A stretch of DNA of 64,000 bases, from the NCBI RefSeq assembly GCF_025144665.1, contig NZ_CP102294.1:1116001-1180000 (forward strand), read 5' to 3'. Positions within the stretch are counted from its first letter, which is position 1. Every line of letters starts with the position of its first letter. Made by a program: the position numbers and the translations under genes. Under the pieces are notes generated by a model, which searched no databases, was not told the DNA's origin, and saw only the letters and a list, made by a program, of their open reading frames with translations. This DNA is from Alistipes ihumii AP11. GTDB lineage: Bacteria > Bacteroidota > Bacteroidia > Bacteroidales > Rikenellaceae. This document shows, piece after piece, positions 8,251 through 17,637 of this stretch.

Positions 8251-8258
8251 CAAACATA
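8251..8258 (-). promoter_or_regulatory. -7 promoter element
   Basis: TATGTTTG on the minus strand fits TAnnTTTG and lies 94 bp before the exported-protein ATG in an AT-rich gap. No clear -33 element was found. Confidence 0.4.
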
Positions 8259-8450
8259 TCCAATTTTTTCAGTGTTGATACCCGAACACACGATACCGGA
8301 CATATGACAAATACGAAAAAACGGAATTTTTCGAAAAATTTATATCCTAATTATCAGACAATTAAAACAGGCTGAAATTTGCCTGTAATTTCATATGCGG
8401 ACAAATCGGAATACGCATAAATATACTATATATCAATAATTTATCCTAAA

Positions 8451-10142
8451 TCAAATCCAAGCGGACAGTAGCTTTTTGAGCGTCTTGTCGGAGTTTCCGT
8501 CGATTTTCTTTTTCAAACGGTTCCGTTTTTTCGATACGGAAGCCGGCTGAATGCCTAAAATATCGGCGATCTGGTTCGTCTTGATCTCGACGAGGACCAT
8601 GCAACAGAGCTTCAGATCGTCCTCGGACAGCTTCAACTCCGTCGCGCGCAGACGGTGCAGAAAATCTTCGCTGACGATATGATTCGATATTTCGTATATA
8701 TCCTTCCAACTGTCCTGCGTGAATTTATAGTCGTCGAAAAACTCCTTGGCCGCCAGCGCAAAGCGCCGATTGTCGCGTCGGTCGTCGCTCCACAGCTTCA
8801 GGATATCGTTCATTTTCTGAATGATTCTCAGCTTGGACTCGATCAGCGTCTTCGCGCTCGACTTCAGCAGATTCAGCTTGTCGATTTTCATTTCCAGTTG
8901 CTGATTGTCGATCGTCTTTTGCTGATTCGCGATTTCCGCCTCCCGCAGCTTGACCATATCGTCGCTGATCCGCTTGTTCTTTTTCGCGACAACGACCTTG
9001 TAAGTGCTGACCGAAGCCACCGCGATCAGAAGCATGACCAGAAAACCGATCAACAAGGTTCTGTTACGGATAATCAGCTGCTGCCTTTGCGAGTTCAATC
9101 TCTCGCTGTCATATTTCTGCCGAATCTCAATAATGGAGTTCCGCTCGTTTCTGTCGTTTATTGCCAGATACATCTTATGGTATTCCTCGAAAGTCTTTAA
9201 TGCCTCTTGGAAAGCATATTGCTGACTTTCCAACCGGTATAAACTATATAAAACGCTCGCAACCTTCGCCGTATCGAGGGGCCTATTCGATAGATAATAG
9301 TTATAAAAGAACTTCGCCGAATCCAACAGACCTTGCCTGAAGTAGACATCACCTAAAGAAACATAATGATGGTTCGTGTTCTCCTTATTGAATTCGGTGC
9401 ACTTGATAATACATTCTTTCGCTTTGTCATATTCATCCAACCAATTATACAAGTTGCTTAAAGACCTGAAAATTTTGTTCAGACATGACGTGTCACGCAT
9501 ATCTTCGGCGATAGCCAAAGCCGCCCTAAAATTCTTTTCCGCTTCGACAAAGTTCTTCACGTACAAATACGACCATCCCAAACTATGCAATGCGTAGAAT
9601 TCGTTTTTCGCCTGTCCCGACCTTCTATAATGTAGGAGAGCTTTTTCATAATAACGTCTTGCTACGCTATCAACGTATTGCTTTTCATAAGCCTCACCCA
9701 AATAATAGTATATCGTACCGGCCGCTCCGTCATTCCGGCATTCAGGAATCAACGCCTCCGCGCTTAACAATGCCTCCAGCCGAGCCGTCTCATCGGAATT
9801 CAGAGCCTTGCTCTGGTAATAATACGCCATAACCGCATGGGAATCTTTCAGATGCCTCGAATAATAGTTCACGGCAACGTCTATCAGCGAGTCGGAAGGA
9901 AGAGGCAGTCCGGCTTTGTCGGCTGCTTGTATGCTAAGCAAACAATAGAGAGCCCGGTTCGGCCGGCTGAGCCACCTCGGGTTGGTAATCTCGCCCAATG
10001 TCAGGACGGCGCTGTCCGGACACGAGTCCATCACGGATTCGGCCCTCGAGAGAATTCCTCCCATCCGGTCGTTGAATTTTCCGCAGGACGCCAGAAAACC
10101 CGTCAAAGCCAGTGCAAACGCGAAAATCCGATTTCGTCCCAT
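8451..10142 (-). CDS. TPR-membrane-HTH regulatory protein (Bacteroidota type)
   Basis: 563 residues. The N-terminus has a lipoprotein-like signal (GFLASC, Cys20). Residues about 25-340 are a solenoid of TPR-type helices (repeats such as AKNEFYALHSLGWSYLYVKN). A single membrane helix lies at about 360-385 (LLIGFLVMLLIAVASVSTY). A charged coiled coil follows (about 390-440), and a C-terminal helix-turn-helix (LCCMVLVEIKTNQIADILG, about 515-555) of the LuxR/DUF6377-like kind. Such proteins place sensor TPRs in the periplasm and a DNA-binding domain in the cytoplasm. The target is unknown; the downstream exported-protein gene is the nearest candidate. A -7 box lies at 10186-10193. Confidence 0.88.
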   Translation of the reverse strand: MGRNRIFAFALALTGFLASCGKFNDRMGGILSRAESVMDSCPDSAVLTLGEITNPRWLSRPNRALYCLLSIQAADKAGLPLPSDSLIDVAVNYYSRHLKDSHAVMAYYYQSKALNSDETARLEALLSAEALIPECRNDGAAGTIYYYLGEAYEKQYVDSVARRYYEKALLHYRRSGQAKNEFYALHSLGWSYLYVKNFVEAEKNFRAALAIAEDMRDTSCLNKIFRSLSNLYNWLDEYDKAKECIIKCTEFNKENTNHHYVSLGDVYFRQGLLDSAKFFYNYYLSNRPLDTAKVASVLYSLYRLESQQYAFQEALKTFEEYHKMYLAINDRNERNSIIEIRQKYDSERLNSQRQQLIIRNRTLLIGFLVMLLIAVASVSTYKVVVAKKNKRISDDMVKLREAEIANQQKTIDNQQLEMKIDKLNLLKSSAKTLIESKLRIIQKMNDILKLWSDDRRDNRRFALAAKEFFDDYKFTQDSWKDIYEISNHIVSEDFLHRLRATELKLSEDDLKLCCMVLVEIKTNQIADILGIQPASVSKKRNRLKKKIDGNSDKTLKKLLSAWI

Positions 10143-10445
10143 ATCATTTTGCCAATCAATTTATTATTCCCCGGTCTGTGAAGAACAAAATTAATGATAA
10201 AAAACGGTGCGTAAGCGGTTTCCGTGTAAAAATTGTCATCAAACGACCGAAAAATACGGATGTTCCCGCTCTATTTCCGACCGATCGGCATATCACATTT
10301 AGGCCGTATTCTATGCTCTAAGGGCCGCCCCTGTCCCCCCCCATCGGAGCGACCGAGCGCTCCGATGCGGACGCAAGCTGTGCCGCCCTTGCGAAATCGC
10401 CCGGAATTTCCTACATTTATCGATCAATTCAAACGAGAGATACCT
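10143..10445. other. Divergent intergenic region with -7 boxes and a 10-bp palindrome
   Basis: For the minus-strand regulator, TAATTTTG lies at 10193-10186. For the plus-strand hydrolase, TTG, about 20 bp, TACATTTA lies within 10390-10421, a near-consensus promoter. A perfect hairpin CATCGGAGCG-ACCGAG-CGCTCCGATG spans 10342-10367 with no T-tract, so it is more likely a protein site or leader structure than a terminator. Confidence 0.5.
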
Positions 10446-11315
10446 ATGAAAAAGACCTTATCGCTGTTCGCCGGCGCCCTGTTCTGGATTTTTCCGGCGA
10501 CAGCTCAGATTCCCGAAGCGCAGCCGCTCTACCCGCAAGGCGCGCCGGACAACAACGGACTGCCCGCAGACAAGGCCGTTTATGCCGAAAGCCATGCGGA
10601 GAAGATCGCCGAGGCCGACTACATGCTGTTTCGGGCCGATCCGTCCAAGGCAACGGGCCAGGCCGTCGTCATCTGTCCGGGAGGGGCTTACTTGGGCGTA
10701 GCCTACACCCATGAGGGCATTCAGGTCGCCCAATGGATGAACGAGCGCGGGATCACGGCGCTGATGCTCCGTTACCGGATGCCGAACGGACATCACGACA
10801 TTCCGCTGCACGACGCCCGGACGGCGATCGCGCTGCTGAGGGATCACGCCGCCGAATGGGGGATCGACCCGCATCAGGTCGGCATCATGGGCTTCTCGGC
10901 CGGAGGGCATCTGGCCTCGACGGTCTCGACCCATTTCGAGAACGACTCGCAGCGCCCCGATTTCTCGATCCTGATCTACCCGGTCATCACGATGGACGAG
11001 CGCTACACGCATAAGGTATCGCGCGAGGAACTGATCGGCCGGGACGCTCCGATCGAGCTCGTGGACCGATACTCGAACGAGAAGCAGGTGTCGGACCGCA
11101 CGCCCGTCACGTTTCTGGCGCTGAGCGATGACGACGGAGGAGTGCCCCCGGTCAACAGTACGATGTACTACGAAGCGCTGAAGGCCCACGGCGTACCGGC
11201 GGAGCTGCACGTCTACCCGTCGGGAGGCCACGGCTGGGGCTGGCTCGAAACCTTCAAGTACCACGACGAGCTGCGGACATCGCTCGACCGCTGGCTGAAA
11301 GAGATACGGAAGTAG
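10446..11315 (+). CDS. Secreted alpha/beta hydrolase (acetyl-esterase type)
   Basis: 289 residues from the ATG at 10446; the longer frame upstream is non-coding leader. Signal peptide about 1-20 (ends ATAQ). An HG-box-like CPGG (78-80) supplies the oxyanion hole, the nucleophile is Ser151 in GFSAGG, the acid probably lies in LSDDDG, and the His in GGHGWGW. This is the BD-FAE/acetylxylan-esterase-like family of alpha/beta hydrolases, which in gut Bacteroidota usually remove acetyl or feruloyl groups from plant polysaccharides. The substrate is not shown by the sequence. A close paralog follows at 11766-12665, evidently a tandem duplication. Confidence 0.9.
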   Translation: MKKTLSLFAGALFWIFPATAQIPEAQPLYPQGAPDNNGLPADKAVYAESHAEKIAEADYMLFRADPSKATGQAVVICPGGAYLGVAYTHEGIQVAQWMNERGITALMLRYRMPNGHHDIPLHDARTAIALLRDHAAEWGIDPHQVGIMGFSAGGHLASTVSTHFENDSQRPDFSILIYPVITMDERYTHKVSREELIGRDAPIELVDRYSNEKQVSDRTPVTFLALSDDDGGVPPVNSTMYYEALKAHGVPAELHVYPSGGHGWGWLETFKYHDELRTSLDRWLKEIRK

Positions 11316-11318
11316 TCC

Positions 11319-11370
11319 GGTCTCAGTCTCAGTCTCAGTCTCAGTTCTCAGTCGCAGTCTCAGTCGCAGC
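11319..11370 (+). repeat. Imperfect hexanucleotide tandem repeat (TCTCAG)n
   Basis: About eight units of TCTCAG with TCGCAG variants and one extra T begin 4 bp behind the stop of the first hydrolase. It is direct and short-period, so it is neither a CRISPR array nor a hairpin. Confidence 0.9.
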
Positions 11371-11765
11371 GCCTCGCGCCGGACACACCGCACGGACGGG
11401 ATAAGACCGGTCGGACGGCCGGTTCGCGAACCGGCGGGCGGAATCGTTCCAAACAAATCGCATATCGTGTCTCGGACGATGCGCTGCATTCCGATCGTCG
11501 CACTGCGAGCGGAAGTGCGCCGTCCTTGCTTCGACTCGGCCGGCGCTCGGCAAAGCGCGCGAAGTTCCGCCGGCCCTCCCTGCATTCCGACCCGTTCCGG
11601 CGAGGCGAGAAATTTCGGTCGTAACGACCGAGGAGCCCCAAGCGTTATCCGCATAAACGGACGACCGGACCGCAGACGCGACGGCGGACGAGCCAGAAAA
11701 AAACTCCGAGGCCGGACCGCACGGCTGCCGATTGCTCCGGGGAAAACAGACCAATATCGAACGCC
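11371..11765. other. Spacer between tandem hydrolase genes, no gene recognised
   Basis: GC-rich, with no conserved frame. It likely contains the promoter of the second hydrolase, but no clear TAnnTTTG was found. Confidence 0.45.
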
Positions 11766-12665
11766 ATGAGAAAATATCGCATCCGACCGATTCTGGCGAC
11801 AGCCTGTCTGCTGAGCCTCTGCCACCTGCAAGCCCAGACGCCTCGAGCCCGGCCGCTCTACCCTCAAGGAGCACCCGACAGCAACGGGCTGCCGCCCGAA
11901 AACGTACGCACGACGCAGGACATCGTTTTCGGCGCTACGGAGGCCGACTACCTGGCCTACCCGGCCGATGCGGACCGGGCCACAGGCCAAGCCGTCGTGA
12001 TCTGTCCGGGAGGAGGCTACGCGGCCGTCTGTTTCGACCACGAAGGGATACAGGTCGCCCGGTGGCTGAACGAGCGGGGTATCACGGCCGTCGTGCTGCG
12101 CTACCGGATGCCGAACGGACATCCCGACATTCCGGTCGAAGACGCGCTGGCGGCCATACGAATGGTCCGGGAAAAGGCGCGGCTGTGGCATGTCGATCCG
12201 CACCGCATAGGCATCATGGGCTTCTCGGCCGGAGGACATCTGGCGGCGGCCGCATCGACCCGATTCACGGGAACGGACGACCGGCCCGACTTCACGGTAC
12301 TGATGTACGCCGCTATCTCGCGCGACGAGAGGATGATCGACCGCGAGACGATGGGCAACCTGTTCGGAGCCGACGTGCCGGCGGATTCCGCGCTTTACTC
12401 CTGCGAGAAGGAAGTGACCGCCCGGACGCCGCCCGCCTTCCTCGCCATGAGCGACGACGACGACAACGTGCTGCCCAGCAACAGCATCTGCTACTATACG
12501 GCGCTGAAAAGGCACGGCGTCCCGGCCGAGCTGCACGCCTACCCTCGCGGCAAGCACGGATGGGGCTGGAACCCGTCGTTCAGATATCATGACGAACTGA
12601 CCGCCTCGCTAGGACGCTGGCTCGAAGAGATCGGCGAAAAACAGGCCGGACGCTCCGTTCCATAG
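11766..12665 (+). CDS. Secreted alpha/beta hydrolase, paralog of the upstream gene
   Basis: 299 residues; signal peptide about 1-24 (ends LQAQ). It shares with the gene at 10446 the blocks RPLYPQGAP, ATGQAVVICPGG, EGIQVA.W.NERGITA, LRYRMPNGH, IGIMGFSAGGHLA and YPRGKHGWGW. The catalytic residues are kept: Ser154 in GFSAGG, an Asp cluster (SDDDDN) and His in GKHGWGW. The paralogs differ most in the lid region between strand 6 and the acid (after YAAISRDER), so substrate specificity may have diverged. It probably acts as a periplasmic or outer-surface esterase. Confidence 0.9.
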   Translation: MRKYRIRPILATACLLSLCHLQAQTPRARPLYPQGAPDSNGLPPENVRTTQDIVFGATEADYLAYPADADRATGQAVVICPGGGYAAVCFDHEGIQVARWLNERGITAVVLRYRMPNGHPDIPVEDALAAIRMVREKARLWHVDPHRIGIMGFSAGGHLAAAASTRFTGTDDRPDFTVLMYAAISRDERMIDRETMGNLFGADVPADSALYSCEKEVTARTPPAFLAMSDDDDNVLPSNSICYYTALKRHGVPAELHAYPRGKHGWGWNPSFRYHDELTASLGRWLEEIGEKQAGRSVP

Positions 12666-13124
12666 TTGCGCAACGCCCGGGCGAAAACGGAAGGAAGCGA
12701 CGGACGCGACCGCGGAACGGGACCGGCAACCCGGCTATCCGCTGCTTCCACCGCCACGTATCCGCCGCCACACGACAGGAGGAAACGGGCATCCGCGCCG
12801 GTCCGCATAACGGAAAAACCCCGTTTTCAACGGGAAGCCGCGCCGCCGGGCGAAAGCACGTTGCGGACCGGTTCCCGCGAATACGTCTCCGCCGCGTTCT
12901 CCGCCCAACTCTCGCAATAACGGCCGAAACCTCAACGAACGCCTTGCGCAAACGGAAAAAGCCGGGCGCTTTCCGGCCTACGGGCCCGCCGGAAACGCTC
13001 GAACGGACCGGTCCTCTCCAAACGAGAAATGTCCGGACAGCTCGTCGCCATCCGGACATTCGATCGGAAAACGCTCGGCGCGTCCGCCCCTCCCTTCCCG
13101 AAAACGGGAAGCGGCGGAACCTCC
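12666..13124. other. Convergent intergenic region, no gene recognised
   Basis: GC-rich, with no supported frame. A short stem CTTCCCG-TTTT-CGGGAAG near 13093-13110 lies just behind trxA on its strand and may be a weak terminator without a T-tract. Confidence 0.5.
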
Positions 13125-13439
13125 TTACAACAGCTTGGTTATTTTCTCCTCGAGCACGCTCTTCGGACAGGCGCCGACCTGCTTATCGACCACCTGACCG
13201 CCCTTGATAAAAAGAATCGTCGGGATGTTGCGAACGCTGAACTGCGTGGCGACGGCATTGTTGTCGTCCACGTCGCATTTGCCGATCGCTACGCGGCCTT
13301 CATACTCGGCGGCCAGTTCGTCGATAATCGGAGCGATCGTCCGGCAGGGTCCGCACCATTCGGCCCAGAAATCGACGACCAGCGGTTTGCCCGAATCCAT
13401 CAGGGTTTTCAGATTTTCAGAGGTGATAGCAAGTGCCAT
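13125..13439 (-). CDS. trxA: Thioredoxin
   Basis: 104 residues from the ATG at 13439; the longer frame upstream is leader. Classical single-domain thioredoxin: WCGPC site with Cys29 and Cys32, buried Asp in VVDFWAEW, and the cis-Pro loop VRNIPTILF. There is no signal peptide, so it is the cytoplasmic electron donor for ribonucleotide reductase, methionine sulfoxide reductase and similar enzymes. It lies downstream of dnaE on the opposite side of its own weak upstream element (CAACTTTG near 13470), 130 bp from the dnaE stop; both are on the minus strand. Confidence 0.95.
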   Translation of the reverse strand: MALAITSENLKTLMDSGKPLVVDFWAEWCGPCRTIAPIIDELAAEYEGRVAIGKCDVDDNNAVATQFSVRNIPTILFIKGGQVVDKQVGACPKSVLEEKITKLL

Positions 13440-13572
13440 ATCGGTGAATTTTAAATGATTTGTCTGTCGCAAAGTTGACAATTCCTTCCGAAAAAAACGC
13501 ATCGCGGCGGACAAAACGGTCAACAAGTTATTTACGTTTTCCGCATCGCGCCGAACTTCAGCGAGATACGCT

Positions 13573-16500
13573 CTACATCAACGTATATCGAAGCGAGTAA
13601 TCGTCGAAAGTCCGGATCAGGTCGCCGGTCAGCGCGACCTTGACGCTCTTCGAATACAAATTCACTGCCACTTCGGCTGCCGGGTCGTACACCTTGAAAC
13701 GCAGGATCACCTGGCCCCGGTTCTCCTTCGCGGCGGCCGACAGCCTGCCGACCAATTCCTCGGTCAGTTCGTCGACGGGAACCGACACGGTCACCTCCTT
13801 CATCAGCGTCTCCTGCGCTTCGGCCAACATCATGATCGACGTAATGCGCGTCTCCAGCTCGTTGGGATTGTATATGCGCGGAGCGACCTTCCCCTTGATA
13901 AGCAGATAGTAACCCTCGAACAGGAAGCGGCGGAAATTCTCGTAATCCTTCGAGAACAGCACGAATTCGTGCGAGCCGTTGTAATCCTCGATCGTGAAGC
14001 GTCCGTAGGGCTTGCCCGTCTTCGTGGTCAGGTGCATGACCGAGGTGACCATGCCCGCCGCGACGAAATCTCTCCCGTTCATCGACGGCAGATCGGCCAG
14101 ATCGCCCAGCGAGCAGGTACAGTAATGTTTGATAATCAACGAAAAGTCATCCAACGGATGCGACGACAGGTAGATCCCGATCACGTCGCGCTCGCGGTTC
14201 AGCGTCTCGAGTTTCGTCCAAGGCGTATATTGCGGCGGCTCGGGCTTCTGCACCGACGACTCCTCGGTAATGCCGCCGAACAGGCTCTGCTGCACGTTGT
14301 TCTTCTCGCTCTGCACGCGGTTTCCGTACCGTACCAGCGCATCCAGCAGCGTACCGTCGTGCTCGTCCCGCGCCAGATAGGCGCTGCGCGGCAGGTCGCT
14401 GATCGCGTCGAACGCGCCTCCGAGCACCAAATTTTCCAACGTTTTCTTATTGACGGTCTGCAGATTGACCCGCTCTACGAAATCGTACACGGACTTGAAA
14501 GGCCCTCCTTCCTTGCGCGTGTCGATGATATTCTGCACGGCCGACTCGCCCACGCCCTTGATAGCGGCCAAACCGAAACGGACATTGCCCCCCTCGTCGA
14601 CCGAGAAGCGGATCTTGCTGTGATTGACATCGGGCCCCAGCACCGAGAGGCCCATCCGCTTGCACTCGTCCATGAAGAAGCTGATCTTCTTGATATCCGA
14701 CAGGTTGCGGCTCAGCAGTGCGGCCATGAACTCGGCCGGATAGTGGGCCTTCAGATAGGCCGTCTGATAGGAAACGTAAGCGTAGCAGGTCGAGTGCGAC
14801 TTGTTGAACGCGTACGACGCGAACGCCTCCCAGTCCCCCCATATCTTCTCGCAGATTTTCGGGTCGTGCCCGTTCTTCTTCGCGCCCTCGATGAACTTGG
14901 GCTTCATCTTGTCCAGCACGTCGCGCTTCTTCTTTCCCATCGCCTTGCGCAGCGTGTCGGCCTCTCCCCCGGTAAAGCCGGCCAGCTTCTGCGACAGCAG
15001 CATGACCTGCTCCTGATAGACCGTAATGCCGTACGTGTCCTTCAGATACTCCTCCATGTCGGGTATCTCGTACGTGACGGGCTCCAGACCGTGCTTGCGG
15101 GCGATGAAGTTCGGAATATATTCCATCGGACCGGGCCGGTACAGCGCGTTCATCGCGATCAGGTCCTCGAAACGGTTCGGTTTCAGGTTGCGCAGATGTT
15201 TTTTCATGCCGGGCGACTCGAACTGGAACAGCCCCGTCGTCTCTCCCCGGCTGTAGAGGTCGTAAGTCAGCGGATCGTCGAGGGGGATCGCGTCGATGTC
15301 GGGCCGGCTGCCGGTCGTCGACTCGATGTTCTCGAGCGCATCCTTGATGATCGACAGCGTCTTGAGACCCAGAAAGTCCATCTTGATCAGCCCGACGCTC
15401 TCGACCAGCTTGCCCTCGTACTGCACGACGTTCAACTCGGCGTCCTTCGCTATGGCCATCGGAGCGAACTTCTCCAGATCGTCCTGTCCGATAATCACGC
15501 CGCAGGCGTGCACGCCGGTCTGGCGCACGGAGCCCTCGAGTTTCTCTGCGTACTTCATCGTGTCGCGGATCAGCGGATTGTCCGACTCCTTTTCCTTTAC
15601 CAGCTCGGGAACTTCCTTGTAGGCCTTGGCGAAAGTGGTCCCGGGCTTTTCGGGTACCAGTTTCGAGATGCGGTTGCTCTCCGAGAGGGGCAGCCTCTGT
15701 ACGCGGGCGACGTCCTTGATCGCGGCCTTCGGCGCCATCGTGCCGAACGTGACGATCTGCGCGACGCGCTTGCTGCCGTACTTCTCGACCACGTAGTGCA
15801 GCACGTCGGCGCGGCCGTCCTCGTCGAAATCGACGTCCACGTCCGGAAGCGAAATCCGGTCGGGATTCAGGAAGCGCTCGAACAGCAGGTCGTACTTCAT
15901 CGGGTCGATATTGGTGATCGTCAGCGAGTAGGCGACGACCGACCCGGCCGCCGAGCCCCGGCCCGGCCCCACCGAGACGCCCATTTCCCGGGCGGCGCGA
16001 ATAAAGTCCCACACGATCAGGAAGTACCCCGGGAAACCCATCCACTCGATCGTCGACAGTTCGTACTCGATACGCTTGCGGACAGCGTCCGACAGCGTGC
16101 CGTAGCGTCTCTCGGCCCCCTTGTAGGTCAGATGCTCCAGATAGCGGAACTGCTTGGCGATCGTCAGCTGGTCCGACAGCTCGGGATGCCGCCCGACCAC
16201 CTCGTCGAGCGAATCCGTACATCGGTCTATCTCGGCGAGCACGGCCTCGTCCTTGATCTTCTTGCGGAACGTTTCCTTGAGCTGATCCAGCGGTACGTCG
16301 AAGTCGTCCGGAATCGGGAAGTTCGGCATCAGAGGTTTATGCTCGAGCGAGTATTCCTCGACCTTCCCGGCGATCTCGGCCGTCGTGGCCAGAGCCTCCG
16401 GATGATCGGGGAACAGCGCGGCCATCTCCTCCTCGCTCTTGAGGTACTCCTGCCACGTATAGCGCATACGGTTCGGATCGTCCAGATCGCGGCCCGTATT

Positions 16501-17196
16501 GAGGCAGATCAGCCGGTCGTGGGCCGGCGCGTCGTCGGCCATGATGAAGTGCACGTCGTTCGAGCAGATATATTTCACGCCGTACTCGGCGGCAAGCTGC
16601 AACAGCGCGGCGTTCACCTTCTTCTGATTCTCGTACACCTGCTCGTCGATACGCGGAATACCGCTCTGATGAAGCTGCAGCTCGAGGTAGTAATCCTCGC
16701 CGAAAATGGAGACGAACTCCTCGACGACGCGGCGCGCCTCCTGCATGTCGCCCCTCATGATAGCCTGCGGCAGTTCGCCGCCCAGGCAGGCCGAGCAACA
16801 GATAATCCCGTCGTGATAGAGGCGCAGCAGTTCCTTGTCGACCCGGGGACGGTAGTAGAACCCCTCGGTAAAGGCATACGACACGATTTTGGAAAGATTG
16901 TGGTACCCCTCCAGATTCTTGGCCAGCAGAATCAAGTGGTCGCCCCGGTCGTCCTTGCCGCTCTTGTCGAAGCGGCTGCCTCCGGCCACGTAGACCTCGC
17001 AGCCGAGAATCGGCTTGATCCCCTCCTTTTCGGCCGCGTCGTGAAACTCCTTGACCCCGTACATATTGCCGTGGTCGGTGATCGCCAGCGCGGTCATGCC
17101 GAGTTCCTTGGCTCGCTTGAGCAGCGGCTTGATAGCCGCCGCGCCGTCCAGAATCGAATATTGCGTATGTACATGAAGATGAGTGAACTGCCCCAT
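13573..17196 (-). CDS. dnaE: DNA polymerase III subunit alpha
   Basis: 1207 residues from the ATG at 17196 (MGQFTHLHVHTQYSILDG). The N-terminal PHP domain shows HLHVHTQYS. The polymerase core contains GPGRGSAAGS and the catalytic acidic motif PDVDVDFDEDGR, followed by helix-hairpin-helix and OB-fold (KGKVAPRIYNPNELETRI) regions. It is the replicative C-family polymerase of the DnaE1 type, acting in the holoenzyme at the fork. Length is normal for Bacteroidota. A -7 box TACTTTTG lies at 17230-17223. A 1090-residue antisense open frame over this gene is a GC-bias artefact. Confidence 0.98.
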   Translation of the reverse strand: MGQFTHLHVHTQYSILDGAAAIKPLLKRAKELGMTALAITDHGNMYGVKEFHDAAEKEGIKPILGCEVYVAGGSRFDKSGKDDRGDHLILLAKNLEGYHNLSKIVSYAFTEGFYYRPRVDKELLRLYHDGIICCSACLGGELPQAIMRGDMQEARRVVEEFVSIFGEDYYLELQLHQSGIPRIDEQVYENQKKVNAALLQLAAEYGVKYICSNDVHFIMADDAPAHDRLICLNTGRDLDDPNRMRYTWQEYLKSEEEMAALFPDHPEALATTAEIAGKVEEYSLEHKPLMPNFPIPDDFDVPLDQLKETFRKKIKDEAVLAEIDRCTDSLDEVVGRHPELSDQLTIAKQFRYLEHLTYKGAERRYGTLSDAVRKRIEYELSTIEWMGFPGYFLIVWDFIRAAREMGVSVGPGRGSAAGSVVAYSLTITNIDPMKYDLLFERFLNPDRISLPDVDVDFDEDGRADVLHYVVEKYGSKRVAQIVTFGTMAPKAAIKDVARVQRLPLSESNRISKLVPEKPGTTFAKAYKEVPELVKEKESDNPLIRDTMKYAEKLEGSVRQTGVHACGVIIGQDDLEKFAPMAIAKDAELNVVQYEGKLVESVGLIKMDFLGLKTLSIIKDALENIESTTGSRPDIDAIPLDDPLTYDLYSRGETTGLFQFESPGMKKHLRNLKPNRFEDLIAMNALYRPGPMEYIPNFIARKHGLEPVTYEIPDMEEYLKDTYGITVYQEQVMLLSQKLAGFTGGEADTLRKAMGKKKRDVLDKMKPKFIEGAKKNGHDPKICEKIWGDWEAFASYAFNKSHSTCYAYVSYQTAYLKAHYPAEFMAALLSRNLSDIKKISFFMDECKRMGLSVLGPDVNHSKIRFSVDEGGNVRFGLAAIKGVGESAVQNIIDTRKEGGPFKSVYDFVERVNLQTVNKKTLENLVLGGAFDAISDLPRSAYLARDEHDGTLLDALVRYGNRVQSEKNNVQQSLFGGITEESSVQKPEPPQYTPWTKLETLNRERDVIGIYLSSHPLDDFSLIIKHYCTCSLGDLADLPSMNGRDFVAAGMVTSVMHLTTKTGKPYGRFTIEDYNGSHEFVLFSKDYENFRRFLFEGYYLLIKGKVAPRIYNPNELETRITSIMMLAEAQETLMKEVTVSVPVDELTEELVGRLSAAAKENRGQVILRFKVYDPAAEVAVNLYSKSVKVALTGDLIRTFDDYSLRYTLM

Positions 17197-17370
17197 TGTT
17201 TCCCATATATTATGCCTCGATACAAAAGTAACGAAAAATAAACGGAAATACCGGGCACGGAAAGTGCATTTTATCAACAATATTTCGTACATTGTATCGG
17301 GAAAGGGACCGAAATCCGGCATCCGGATCCGCGCGGTCCCCGACCGAACAAACCCTCAATACGCAAAGCC

Positions 17371-17637
17371 ATGGACAACTCGAAATTATCGGTTCTGAAA
17401 ACCTTTTCATCGGCGGGCGAGGCCTCGATCTATCAGAGCCTGCTCGAGAGCAACGGCATCCGGTGCGAACTGCTCAACGAAGGCATCTCGGACATTCTGC
17501 CGATTCCGGGCGACCTGTCGAAAATCCGTCTCGTGGTCAACGAGGCCGATGCCGCGAAGGCCGAGGAGATCCTTGCTGCCGGATTCGATCAGGAAGAATT
17601 CGACACGGAGAGCGCCAAACGGCGCAAGAAGCCCTGA
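17371..17637 (+). CDS. DUF2007 family protein
   Basis: 88 residues. The pattern VLKTFSSAGEASIYQSLLESNGIRCELLNE, then IRLVVNEADAAKAEEIL, is that of DUF2007 (putative signal-transducing protein, PF09413), a small alpha/beta domain that binds a metal or protein partner in some relatives. The function is not established. The C-terminus is a short basic tail (SAKRRKKP). It is divergent from dnaE, with about 175 bp between the two starts. Confidence 0.85.
   Translation: MDNSKLSVLKTFSSAGEASIYQSLLESNGIRCELLNEGISDILPIPGDLSKIRLVVNEADAAKAEEILAAGFDQEEFDTESAKRRKKP

Noticed and set aside
11319-11370. Possible CRISPR array
   Set aside because: The unit is 6 bp with no spacers; it is a simple tandem repeat.
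12580-13059. Arginine-rich minus-strand frame overlapping the end of the second hydrolase
   Set aside because: Shadow of GC-rich sequence; it overlaps a confirmed gene and has no recognisable features.
13969-17241. Antisense open frame of about 1090 codons opposite dnaE
   Set aside because: It mirrors the codon structure of dnaE in GC-rich DNA and shows no domain or natural composition.
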